From contig NZ_MCZK01000149.1 of assembly GCF_002875945.1 (NCBI RefSeq), forward strand, positions 33,920-97,919: a stretch of 64,000 bases of DNA, written 5' to 3'. The stretch comes from Vibrio lentus (GTDB lineage Bacteria; Pseudomonadota; Gammaproteobacteria; Enterobacterales; Vibrionaceae). Numbering within the stretch: the stretch's first letter is position 1; each line of letters begins with the position of its first letter. The notes beneath the pieces were generated by a model, which was not told the origin of the DNA, ran no database searches, and saw only the letters and a list, made by a program, of their open reading frames with translations. Made by a program: the position numbers and the translations under genes. Positions 51,150 to 59,283 of the stretch are shown one piece after another.

Positions 51150-52260
51150 TTTAATCGTATTCGGTGAAGATTTCGGAGGTCTACCTTCGTCTACTCAGCA
51201 TTTGGTTCGCCATCTCGCACAGCAACACAAAGTTTTGTGGGTTAACTCCATTGGTTTAAGACAGCCAAAATTGTGTGTCAAAGATATTCAAAGAGCGTCT
51301 AACAAACTGTTTGGCAAAACCAAAGCCGTGACTCAGAACATGCTTGATTCGAATGCGGTGGGCAACATAACTATCGTTAACCTCAGAACGATTCCAGCGC
51401 CTTCTTCTGCCATTGGACGTAAGATGGCGCAATGGATCATGTTAAAGCAACTCAAGCCGATTATTGCAGAGCTGGATTTGCACGCTCCAATTCTATGGAC
51501 ATCCCTACCGACAGCTGTTGACCTGTGCGGGCACCTCAATGAATCCGCTGTTGTATACTATTGTGGTGATGACTTTAGCGCTTTGGCTGGCGTTGACCAT
51601 AAAACCGTTGCCAAGCATGAATCCGAATTGATCGAAAAGTCTGATCTTATTTTTGCAGCTAGCGAAAACTTGATGGCGAAGTTTCCTAAAGACAAAGCGC
51701 AACTGCTGCCTCACGGTGTCGATGTCAGTTTATTTTCGACACCAGCACCAAGAGCACATGACCTACCAAGCGAACACCGCCCTATTGCAGGTTTTTATGG
51801 GAGTTTATCAAAGTGGCTCGACTATTCGTTACTTGAACATGTTGCTCGAGCTATGCCTGAATGGGATTTTGTGTTCATTGGACCAAACGAGTTAGATACG
51901 TTATCGCTGCCTCAACTTGAGAATGTGCACTATCTGGGGCCTCGTCCTCATCACTCCCTGCCAAGTTATTCTCAACATTGGGATGTGAGCTTACTTCCTT
52001 TTGTCGATAATGAACAAATCCGTGCATGCAGCCCTTTAAAACTCATGGAATACCTTGCAGCCGGAACGCCAATCATCGCCACACCGTTTCCTGCTCTGCT
52101 TCCTTACAAAGAGCATGTTTCGACCGTAGAGAACGCGCAACAAATGGTCGAGGCACTGAATTACGCGCGTAACCTTCAAAACACCCCTGTGTCTGTTGTA
52201 TCAAAAGACAGCTGGCAAAACCGCGGTAACTTCGTGCATTGGATGCTGGAGCTATTATGA
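51142..52260 (+). CDS. sypN: SypN-like glycosyltransferase
   Basis: A 372-residue GT-B type enzyme. The opening MRDLIVFGEDFGGLPSSTQH, LVRHLAQQHKVLWVN and the C-terminal CSPLKLMEYLAAGTPIIATP support a GT4-like donor domain (KLxEYxAxGxP motif). Cytosolic or membrane-associated action on lipid-linked precursors is expected. The ATG at 51142 lies just after GGAGG inside the sypM end. The stop overlaps the sypO start as ATGA. The sugar is unknown. Confidence 0.87.
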   Translation: MRDLIVFGEDFGGLPSSTQHLVRHLAQQHKVLWVNSIGLRQPKLCVKDIQRASNKLFGKTKAVTQNMLDSNAVGNITIVNLRTIPAPSSAIGRKMAQWIMLKQLKPIIAELDLHAPILWTSLPTAVDLCGHLNESAVVYYCGDDFSALAGVDHKTVAKHESELIEKSDLIFAASENLMAKFPKDKAQLLPHGVDVSLFSTPAPRAHDLPSEHRPIAGFYGSLSKWLDYSLLEHVARAMPEWDFVFIGPNELDTLSLPQLENVHYLGPRPHHSLPSYSQHWDVSLLPFVDNEQIRACSPLKLMEYLAAGTPIIATPFPALLPYKEHVSTVENAQQMVEALNYARNLQNTPVSVVSKDSWQNRGNFVHWMLELL

Positions 52261-53681
52261 ACAACTTAAAATTGCGTCTATTGGTTTTATTGAATGCGGC
52301 GTGGCGTCAACGCTATGTAATTTTGGTGCCTATTCTGATTCTACCTTTCATCGGTTTTGGAGTAAGTAAGTTGGCGCCGACAAAATACGATGCTCACACC
52401 AGTATGTTGATTCAGGAAACCGCTAAGATGAACCCGTTTCTTGAAGACATTGCGGTATCCACGATGCTCAAAGACCGCATGAGTGCCCTTCGTACCTTGC
52501 TTCACAGCCGACATGTCCTTTATTCCGTTGCTCAAGAGCTTGGCCTGACGACTCCTGATATGTCGGACGTTGAGAAACAAGAAATCATTACCGACTTATC
52601 ACAGCGTTTGTCCGTCACACAATTAGGGAAAGATTTCCTAAAGATAAGCCTAAGTTCAGATACACCAGTAGGTATGGAAGACACACTTCGCTCTGTCAGT
52701 GAACATTTTATCGAGCAACTATTGGCGCCAGAGCGTTCTTCGATTCAAGACTCAAGTAGCTTTCTTAAAATTCACATTGATGAACGAAACGCAGAGCTCA
52801 GAAAAGCGGAAGAAGCGCTCGCACTTTATGTGAACGAAAATGTGCATTCGACACCTGAGGTTCAGAGTCAAAGTTTAAATCGTTTGGCTTCGTTAAAGCA
52901 GACACTTGCTGAGAAAGAGGCCGAATTGTCTGGTGTCCAAAAAAGCTTGGGTTCGATAGATCAACAACTCTCGAAAACCAACCCTGTCATTGGGCGTCTA
53001 GAAGATCAGATCATTGATATTCGTAGTGCGCTAACTCTCCTACAAGCAAAATACACAGACAAACACAGCGCAGTGCAAGCCAAAGTTCGTGAGCTGGAAA
53101 GACTTGAAAACGAGCGAACAGCCTTGTTGGAACAAAAACAACCTGGTATGAACAGCGATCAATTATGGGACATCGCGAGTAGCACGACATTAAACAAGCT
53201 TTCCGACATTCAACCCTTGTTAGTGACCCAGCTCCACAGCCTGCAATTGGTTCGAGCTCGTTATGAGTCTTTAACCGAAGAAACCAAAAGCCTTCGTACG
53301 ATGATTTTTGAATTGGAAAACAAAGCGAACAACTTTGGTGAGAACGCAAAAGAGATGTATCGCTTGCAACGTGATGTGAAGATTAAACGTCAGCTTTACG
53401 ACGAGCTCACAGAGCGTTACGAAATGGCTCAGTTAACCGGTTCTCTCGGGGTATTTGAAGAAAATAAACGAGTGAAGATTATCGATTTACCGTTTACACC
53501 GAGCATCAAATCTAACATGCCGTCATTTATCTTTATTATCTCGGGTCTACTTGCTGGCATCGGCTTAGGTACCGGTTTAGCGATACTGTTCGAACTGTTT
53601 GATTCTTCAATCAAACGAAAAGAAGAAATCGAAGACATCATGGGTGTTCCCGTTATTACCGTGATTCCCAGAATGAGTTGA
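52257..53681 (+). CDS. sypO: SypO-like chain length determinant (Wzz/PCP type)
   Basis: A 474-residue polysaccharide co-polymerase. Membrane helices lie at about 20-40 (VILVPILILPFIGFGV) and 425-448 (FIFIISGLLAGIGLGTGLAI). The periplasmic part between is coiled-coil (about 160-270 and 340-395), as in Wzz/GumC proteins. The Pro-rich PFTPSIKSNMPS before the second helix is typical. No kinase domain is fused; SypD, encoded 12 kb away, is the candidate partner. It ends with a short Ile/Pro tail and no Tyr cluster. A terminator-like hairpin lies downstream. Confidence 0.9.
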   Translation: MNNLKLRLLVLLNAAWRQRYVILVPILILPFIGFGVSKLAPTKYDAHTSMLIQETAKMNPFLEDIAVSTMLKDRMSALRTLLHSRHVLYSVAQELGLTTPDMSDVEKQEIITDLSQRLSVTQLGKDFLKISLSSDTPVGMEDTLRSVSEHFIEQLLAPERSSIQDSSSFLKIHIDERNAELRKAEEALALYVNENVHSTPEVQSQSLNRLASLKQTLAEKEAELSGVQKSLGSIDQQLSKTNPVIGRLEDQIIDIRSALTLLQAKYTDKHSAVQAKVRELERLENERTALLEQKQPGMNSDQLWDIASSTTLNKLSDIQPLLVTQLHSLQLVRARYESLTEETKSLRTMIFELENKANNFGENAKEMYRLQRDVKIKRQLYDELTERYEMAQLTGSLGVFEENKRVKIIDLPFTPSIKSNMPSFIFIISGLLAGIGLGTGLAILFELFDSSIKRKEEIEDIMGVPVITVIPRMS

Positions 53682-53694
53682 TCACACGATCACT

Positions 53695-53718
53695 TAGTTC
53701 CTAGTTCCTAGTTCCTAG
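53695..53718. repeat. 7-bp tandem repeat TAGTTCC
   Basis: TAGTTCC occurs three times in a row and then TAG, immediately after the sypO stop. This looks like slippage-type expansion in non-coding DNA and may vary between strains. Confidence 0.85.
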
Positions 53719-53775
53719 CAAGAGTGAGTTCTTAACAAGAATGAGATCATAGGCAGAATCAGCTAAACACCAATA

Positions 53776-53805
53776 AAAACGCCAACCTCTCGTTGGTGTT
53801 TTTTG
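53776..53805 (+). terminator. Intrinsic terminator after sypO
   Basis: AAAACGCCAAC pairs with GTTGGTGTTTT (one G-U pair) around CTCTC, followed by TTTTG. It closes the sypLMNO unit. Confidence 0.85.
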
Positions 53806-53892
53806 TGTTTTGGTTTGCTGGTCAGTTTTAGGCTGATTATTCGCTAACTGATTTTCTTATCTTTTGTTCAAACAAACATTCTGTTTTGATTC

Positions 53893-53904
53893 CTATTTTG
53901 AGAA
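53893..53904 (-). promoter_or_regulatory. Partial SypG-box upstream of sypP
   Basis: CTATTTTGAGAA on the + strand is the reverse of TTCTCA-N3-TA, one base off TTCTCA-N3-TG. It is about 60 bp from the sigma-54 promoter. Confidence 0.45.
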
Positions 53905-53962
53905 TTGCCCTTCAGCAAATACGAAAATCCAATAAACCATTGAAATTTAGCAGTTAATTAAC

Positions 53963-53978
53963 TGGCACGAGACGTGCA
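53963..53978 (+). promoter_or_regulatory. Sigma-54 promoter of sypPQR
   Basis: TGGCAC-GAGAC-GTGCA matches TGGCAC-N5-TTGCA with a single mismatch and correct spacing. Its -12 half is the same as that of the sypA promoter. Confidence 0.87.
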
Positions 53979-54056
53979 GTATAAAACTGGAACACAAGTA
54001 GAACGAAACAGAAAGCTAGGTTGCAACATTAGAGCGTTACTGAAGGGAGCAATATT

Positions 54057-55157
54057 ATGGGAAACCAAATCACAACGAATGGCAAAAAAATAATACATGT
54101 TGTTCAGCACCTTGCTCCAGGCGGTTTGGAAACGCTGACTCTGGATTTGCTGCGCCTTGCTAAGCCAACCGATCAAGTGTTGATCGTCAGTCTTGAAGGC
54201 ACTAAAGAAGAATCCATCGCAAACTGGCCGAAGCTTAAGCCTTACCACAACCAAATCGTGTTTTTAGACAAAGAGCCCGGCGTTCAATTCAACATCATCA
54301 TAAAACTCATTAAAGCATTTAGAGGAATTCGCCCTGACGTTGTTCACACGCATCACATCGGCCCACTGCTCTACGCGGGTTACGCGGCTCGTGTATCTGG
54401 TGTCCCTACTCGAATTCATACTGAGCATGACGCTTGGCACCTTCAAGATGACAAGCGCCGACGCTTACAAGCATTAGCACTGAAAGCCGCTCAGCCAACT
54501 TTGGTAGCTGATGCAACTCGTGTTTACAACCAACTCCGTTCAGCTTTCGCTTATGAGAACATAATTACCATCAAAAACGGCGTGGACTGCAACAAGTTCA
54601 AGCCAATGTCGAAAATAGACGCGCGAACAGCGTTAGGCTTGCCACAAGACAAGAACATTGTGGGTTGTGCAGGTCGATTGGAACACGTTAAAGGTCAAGA
54701 CCAACTGATCCATGCGCTCGCACTACTGCCTAAAAATACCATCGTAGCTTTTGCTGGCGACGGTTCTAAACGCAAACAATTAGAGCAACTGGCTACCAGC
54801 CTCAACCTGAATAATCGCGTCATCTTTCTTGGTTTAGTGGATGACATGACAACTTTTTACGGTGCGCTAGATACTTTCTGCTTACCTTCTCGTCATGAAG
54901 GGTTACCGCTGTCAACGCTTGAGGCTCAAGCATGTAACATCCCTACCGTTGCGATGAACGTCGGTGCTGTCGATGAAACCTTATGCCCGGTCAGCGGTAA
55001 GCTAGTGAAAAGTGGAAGCATCATAGGGTTAAGCCATGCGTTGTTAGAGAACGAACGCGCACGATTTCTTTCTCCTCGTTCTTATATTCTGAAGCACTTC
55101 AACATTATCAAAATGGTCGCATCTTACGATGACATTTCTGAAGGAGTTTACGCATGA
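54057..55157 (+). CDS. sypP: SypP-like glycosyltransferase, GT4 family
   Basis: A 366-residue GT-B enzyme. HVVQHLAPGGLETLTLDLL near the start and VVHTHHIGPLLYAGYAAR mark the acceptor half. VGCAGRLEHVKGQDQLIHAL, AFAGDGSKRKQLEQL and LPSRHEGLPLSTLEAQACNIPTVAM mark the donor half with the GT4 E-x7-E pattern. It starts 79 bp after a sigma-54 promoter. The last 4 bp overlap sypQ (ATGA). The donor sugar is not known. Confidence 0.9.
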   Translation: MGNQITTNGKKIIHVVQHLAPGGLETLTLDLLRLAKPTDQVLIVSLEGTKEESIANWPKLKPYHNQIVFLDKEPGVQFNIIIKLIKAFRGIRPDVVHTHHIGPLLYAGYAARVSGVPTRIHTEHDAWHLQDDKRRRLQALALKAAQPTLVADATRVYNQLRSAFAYENIITIKNGVDCNKFKPMSKIDARTALGLPQDKNIVGCAGRLEHVKGQDQLIHALALLPKNTIVAFAGDGSKRKQLEQLATSLNLNNRVIFLGLVDDMTTFYGALDTFCLPSRHEGLPLSTLEAQACNIPTVAMNVGAVDETLCPVSGKLVKSGSIIGLSHALLENERARFLSPRSYILKHFNIIKMVASYDDISEGVYA

Positions 55158-56341
55158 TTGATTGGCTACTTGCAGGTCTCTGTTTATTTTCAGGAATGCT
55201 GATTGTTTACCATCACGCAGCTTATCCAATATTGCTGCGTTGGTATGCGAGACACCATCCAGCTCGTCAAATCGAAGAGAGTCAACGCTGTTACAAGGAT
55301 GAACAACAGGATTGCACGCTGCCAACGATTACTGTCCTTGTTCCTGCGTTTAACGAAGAACAATGGATTGCCGATAAAATTCGCAACCTTGCGTCGTTAG
55401 ATTATCCAAAGAAGAAACTGCAGGTGATTATTGCTTGTGACGGTTGTACTGATAACACGGTCGAAATTGCTCAAATGACCATCCAAGAAGCGATGTGCAG
55501 CGATATTCACTTTGAGATACACGACCATGCTCAAAACAGAGGGAAAGTTGCCGTACTCAATGAAGAAGTGACAAGCATTACCAGCGACATTACAGCACTT
55601 AGTGACGTTTCTGCACTGATATCATTAGATGCACTGTTGATTGCTGCTGCTCACTTTGAAAGTGACGCGGTTGGGGTGGTAAATGCAACCTACCAGTTAT
55701 GCCCCACAGGCAACGAGGGTGAAAACACCTATTGGCAATATCAAACGGCAGTTAAAGAATGTGAAGCTTCACTTGGTTCAAGTTTAGGTTCGCACGGCGC
55801 TTTTTATCTGTTCAGAACTGCGTTGTTTGCACCTCTACCATTGAACACCATCAACGACGATTTCATTTTACCGATGCAAATTGTTAAACAAGGCTATATC
55901 GCTGAATACGAGACACAGATGGTGGCGTTGGAACTTGAAGAGTCCAACCTACAAACCGACTTCAAAAGAAGACTTCGTATCTCAGCAGGTAACATGCAGC
56001 AAGCGATTCGATTATTTGGTTTATTCAGCCCGAAATTTAGAGGCATAGCGTTCGCGTTCTTCTCAGGGAAAGGTCTGAGACTGTTGACCCCCTATCTGAT
56101 GATTGTTTGCTTGGTATGCTCAATCGTGCTCAACGAATATCTGTTATTTGAAGTCCTTCTTTGGGCACAAGTGGTTGTTTATAGCATTGGTGTGCTTGGT
56201 TGCATCTTACCTAGCAGACTCATCAACAAACCTGTTTCGCTAATCTCTTATTTAATCGTTGGTCATTATGCCAACTTCATTGGTGGCGTACGTTACCTAC
56301 TCGGACTTGAAAACTCCCCTTGGACTCGAGCTAATCGTTAA
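55154..56341 (+). CDS. sypQ: SypQ-like membrane glycosyltransferase, GT2 family
   Basis: A 395-residue processive-type GT2 protein. An N-terminal membrane helix (about 3-22) is followed by the GT-A domain: TVLVPAFNEEQWIADKIRNL, IIACDGCTDNTVEIA, NRGKVAVLNEEV, and the INDDFILPMQIV acidic motif. Three or four membrane helices fill the C-terminal quarter (about 300-385). The QxxRW motif appears weakly as MQQAIRLFG. It resembles glucosaminyl or hyaluronan-type transferases. It overlaps sypP by 4 bp and precedes sypR by 9 bp. Confidence 0.89.
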   Translation: MIDWLLAGLCLFSGMLIVYHHAAYPILLRWYARHHPARQIEESQRCYKDEQQDCTLPTITVLVPAFNEEQWIADKIRNLASLDYPKKKLQVIIACDGCTDNTVEIAQMTIQEAMCSDIHFEIHDHAQNRGKVAVLNEEVTSITSDITALSDVSALISLDALLIAAAHFESDAVGVVNATYQLCPTGNEGENTYWQYQTAVKECEASLGSSLGSHGAFYLFRTALFAPLPLNTINDDFILPMQIVKQGYIAEYETQMVALELEESNLQTDFKRRLRISAGNMQQAIRLFGLFSPKFRGIAFAFFSGKGLRLLTPYLMIVCLVCSIVLNEYLLFEVLLWAQVVVYSIGVLGCILPSRLINKPVSLISYLIVGHYANFIGGVRYLLGLENSPWTRANR

Positions 56342-56350
56342 GGACTGACA

Positions 56351-57010
56351 ATGATGAACATTGACCAACTATCAAACCAAAACCTATACCAAAGCAAGAT
56401 TTCTCGCGCGAAACGAACGTTTGATTTTGTTAGCTCTCTACTCGCATTAGTTATCTTATCTCCGGTGTTCCCATTTATCGCTTTGGCCATTGCACTGACT
56501 TCTCGCGGTCCTATCTTCTATCGCCAACTGCGCGTAGGAAAATCGACACCAGAAAAGATGGAGATTTTTGAAATCATGAAGTTTCGTAGCATGTATCAAG
56601 ATGCGGAAACTCGCTCTGGTGCGGTTTGGGCAACGGCGAATGATCCAAGAATTACGCCGGTTGGTCGCTTTTTGAGAAAGACGCGACTTGATGAACTGCC
56701 ACAACTGTTCAATGTCCTTAAAGGTGAAATGTCGTTGATTGGTCCGCGTCCTGAACGCCCAACTTTTTACAACAAACTCGAAAATGAAATCCCCTACTTT
56801 GCAGACCGTACTTATGGCGTAATGCCTGGTATTACGGGGCTTGCACAAGTTAACCAAGGTTATGACACCTGTATCGATGATGTTCGCCGTAAAGTGGGTT
56901 TTGACCACAGTTACGCACTGAGTCTATGCTCTGTAAAATCTTGGATTGCGGCTGACCTAAGCATTATCACTAAAACGATTGTGGTGATGGTGGATGGCCG
57001 AGGCCGTTAA
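56351..57010 (+). CDS. sypR: SypR-like initiating sugar-phosphate transferase
   Basis: A 219-residue member of the bacterial sugar transferase (WbaP C-terminal/PglC) family. It starts polymer synthesis by placing sugar-1-phosphate on undecaprenyl phosphate. One re-entrant membrane helix lies at about 27-52 (FDFVSSLLALVILSPVFPF). Catalytic motifs are GPIFYRQLRVGK, MKFRSMYQDAE, TRLDELPQLFNVLKGEMSLIGPRPERP and MPGITGLAQV. It has only the catalytic core, without the extra helices of WbaP. It is the last gene of the locus and is followed by a strong terminator. Confidence 0.94.
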   Translation: MMNIDQLSNQNLYQSKISRAKRTFDFVSSLLALVILSPVFPFIALAIALTSRGPIFYRQLRVGKSTPEKMEIFEIMKFRSMYQDAETRSGAVWATANDPRITPVGRFLRKTRLDELPQLFNVLKGEMSLIGPRPERPTFYNKLENEIPYFADRTYGVMPGITGLAQVNQGYDTCIDDVRRKVGFDHSYALSLCSVKSWIAADLSIITKTIVVMVDGRGR

Positions 57011-57080
57011 AACTAGACTTTGCAGCCAATTGTCAGTATCCGTTTGCCTTAGTCCCACGCTTTTTGATTCAAGTCCTATT

Positions 57081-57116
57081 AAAACCAATGAGTCGTTAAT
57101 TACTCATTGGTTTTTT
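57081..57116 (+). terminator. Intrinsic terminator ending the syp locus
   Basis: AAAACCAATGAG pairs perfectly with CTCATTGGTTTT around a 10-nt loop, followed by TT. Confidence 0.92.
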
Positions 57117-57186
57117 CGATTTTATATACCATTTGATATACGATACCGAGCTATTATTTCAACCCTGTATTCGAAGTGCCTTTCCT

Positions 57187-58065
57187 ATGAAAATCGAAGA
57201 TCTCAAACTATTCACCACCGTCGTTGAACTCGGAAGCTTTACAGCCGCAGCCAACGCACTGGACGTTCCGCGAGCGAACGTGAGTAGACGAATTAATGAT
57301 CTAGAGAAAGCACTCAACATGCAGCTATTCTTTCGTACCACACGCAGTTTGTCGGTGACTAAGTCCGGTGAACTCTATTACAACGAACTGTTGAAAGCCT
57401 TAAGCGCGCTTGAAAAGGCCAACCACATGGCTTCTAACTTGTTGGAAGTACCACATGGTCGCGTAAAGATAGGCCTGCTTCCTGAAACCGGTGATATTGT
57501 TCAAGCCACCCTATTTAAGTTCCAAGATCTCTACCCAGAGATTGAACTGGATATTCGCAGTATCAGTAACGGTTTTATAGACATGTACCGCCAAGGGTTA
57601 GACCTTGCAATGCATGGAGGTCGACTAAGTGATTCGAATGTCGTGGCTCGTAAGGTTATGGATTTACAGCGTATTTTTGTGGCTAGCCCAGAATACATAG
57701 CGAAATCAGGTAAACCCGCAACGCTTGAAGACCTGTCTAAATTTCCGTTTGTCTGTTTCCGCTGGCCAAGCGGCGATGTCGATAAAGAATGGGAAATATC
57801 CAACAAAGTTGTAAAGGTTGAACCGTCTATCGTTAGTGACAGTATAGGCTTTGTGAAAGGTGCATCTACCCGTCACCGAGGCATTGCGTTATTGCCTCAA
57901 TTGATGGTCCGACAAGAGCTGAAAGAAGGTACACTGATCAACCTGTTCCCGACAGAGACTCTGGAAAAAGAAGAAGCTTGGTTACTGTATCCACAACGCA
58001 AAGCATTGAGTCATGCCAGTCAATTATTGATTGATTTCTTATTACAAGAATTACCAAAACTCTAA
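57187..58065 (+). CDS. LysR-family transcriptional regulator
   Basis: A 292-residue regulator. The N-terminal winged helix reads MKIEDLKLFTTVVELGSFTAA, then NALDVPRANVSRRINDLEKAL. The effector-binding domain runs from about 90 (GRVKIGLLPETGDIV). The ATG at 57187 is preferred over an upstream in-frame start at 57133 because homology begins there. It sits 100 bp ahead of an RND efflux operon on the same strand and is the likely controller of that pump. LysR genes are more often divergent from their targets, so this is an inference. Confidence 0.9.
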   Translation: MKIEDLKLFTTVVELGSFTAAANALDVPRANVSRRINDLEKALNMQLFFRTTRSLSVTKSGELYYNELLKALSALEKANHMASNLLEVPHGRVKIGLLPETGDIVQATLFKFQDLYPEIELDIRSISNGFIDMYRQGLDLAMHGGRLSDSNVVARKVMDLQRIFVASPEYIAKSGKPATLEDLSKFPFVCFRWPSGDVDKEWEISNKVVKVEPSIVSDSIGFVKGASTRHRGIALLPQLMVRQELKEGTLINLFPTETLEKEEAWLLYPQRKALSHASQLLIDFLLQELPKL

Positions 58066-58164
58066 TTATTGTCACGAATGTTGTGACAGTGTTATACCGT
58101 TAGCACTGATTATCTCTAAGCATCAACTCGATAGAATTGCTCCATCAATATTTAGGAGCAATTC

Positions 58165-59274
58165 ATGATGTCCATCTATCGCTATTCCCTACTCGCTGCC
58201 ACTCTTATCCCTCTTATCGGTTGTAATCAGTCTGTTTCTACGGAAGCAACTGCCGATTCAGCCAAAGTAACGGAAGAGCGTCCGATTCAAGTCATTCAAC
58301 TTAAATCGAAATCTCAACAAGCCAGCAAGACCTTTACAGGTAAGCTTCAATCCGTTGAAACGGCAGGTGTGGCGTTTCGCGTTCCCGGTACCATTCGAGA
58401 GTTGTTAGTAAAAACGGGCGATAGCGTGAAAAAGGGTCAAGCGATTGCTCAACTAGACCCGCACGATTACCAAGTTGCGTTAGAAGAGTTGCAAGCTCGC
58501 GCCTTAGAAGCAAAATCAGCGCACAAATTAGCAAAATCGGAATTGGCTAGAGTAAAACAAGCGATTGCTGACGATGCGATTGCCAACGTCAATCTAGACC
58601 GAGCCATCAGTGGTTACGAACGAAGTGAAGCCGCGGTAAAAGTGGTTGAGCAAAATATTCGTCGTGCCAAAGACTCGGTTCGTTACACTCGCCTGCTTGC
58701 GCCGTTCGATGGCGTAGTTGCCTCTTCTAACTTCGACCAATACGAACAAGTGCTTCCGGGCGTCTCGGTTTTCACCATCCACAAACCAGAACAGCTAGAA
58801 GTCACGATTGATGTACCGGAAAACTTGATTCATCAATTTGAAGCAGAGCAACAAGCGACCATCAGTTGGTACCACGCAAAAAAGTCTATTACTGGTCATG
58901 CAACTGAGATCTCGACACTCCCTCACCCAATCAAACAAACTTATTCGGTGACTTATCGTTTGGATGACTTTGCAACTAGCAACACAGACAGGTTGTTGCC
59001 AGGTAAAGCCGTCACCCTTACCACTCAATTAGGCGAAAGCAGTGATAATTTCTGCCTACCTTACTCTTCCATCGTAAACCAATCGGGCGCCGAACAGGTC
59101 TTTACGATTAAGGACTCGCAAGCAACATCCGTTTCTGTACATGTTGCCTCATTCGGTGAAAACACCGCGTGTGTCGAATCTAAACTGAACGATGGTGACT
59201 ATGTGGTTGTTAACGGTGCGCAGTATGTTCAAGAGGGCCAGCATTTCTCTTCAATCCAAGTTAAAGATCTGTAG
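58165..59274 (+). CDS. RND efflux membrane fusion lipoprotein
   Basis: A 369-residue periplasmic adaptor. The lipobox LIGC (about residue 20) anchors it to the inner membrane. The barrel-sandwich half VPGTIRELLVKTGDSVKKGQ, with AQLDPHDYQVAL, precedes an alpha-hairpin (about 115-165). The second lipoyl half is RLLAPFDGVVASSNFDQYEQV, followed by a beta-barrel. AGGAGC precedes the ATG. It leads the adaptor-pump-outer-membrane-factor operon and precedes the pump gene by 9 bp. The substrate is not predictable. Confidence 0.92.
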   Translation: MMSIYRYSLLAATLIPLIGCNQSVSTEATADSAKVTEERPIQVIQLKSKSQQASKTFTGKLQSVETAGVAFRVPGTIRELLVKTGDSVKKGQAIAQLDPHDYQVALEELQARALEAKSAHKLAKSELARVKQAIADDAIANVNLDRAISGYERSEAAVKVVEQNIRRAKDSVRYTRLLAPFDGVVASSNFDQYEQVLPGVSVFTIHKPEQLEVTIDVPENLIHQFEAEQQATISWYHAKKSITGHATEISTLPHPIKQTYSVTYRLDDFATSNTDRLLPGKAVTLTTQLGESSDNFCLPYSSIVNQSGAEQVFTIKDSQATSVSVHVASFGENTACVESKLNDGDYVVVNGAQYVQEGQHFSSIQVKDL

Positions 59275-59283
59275 GTAAACATC

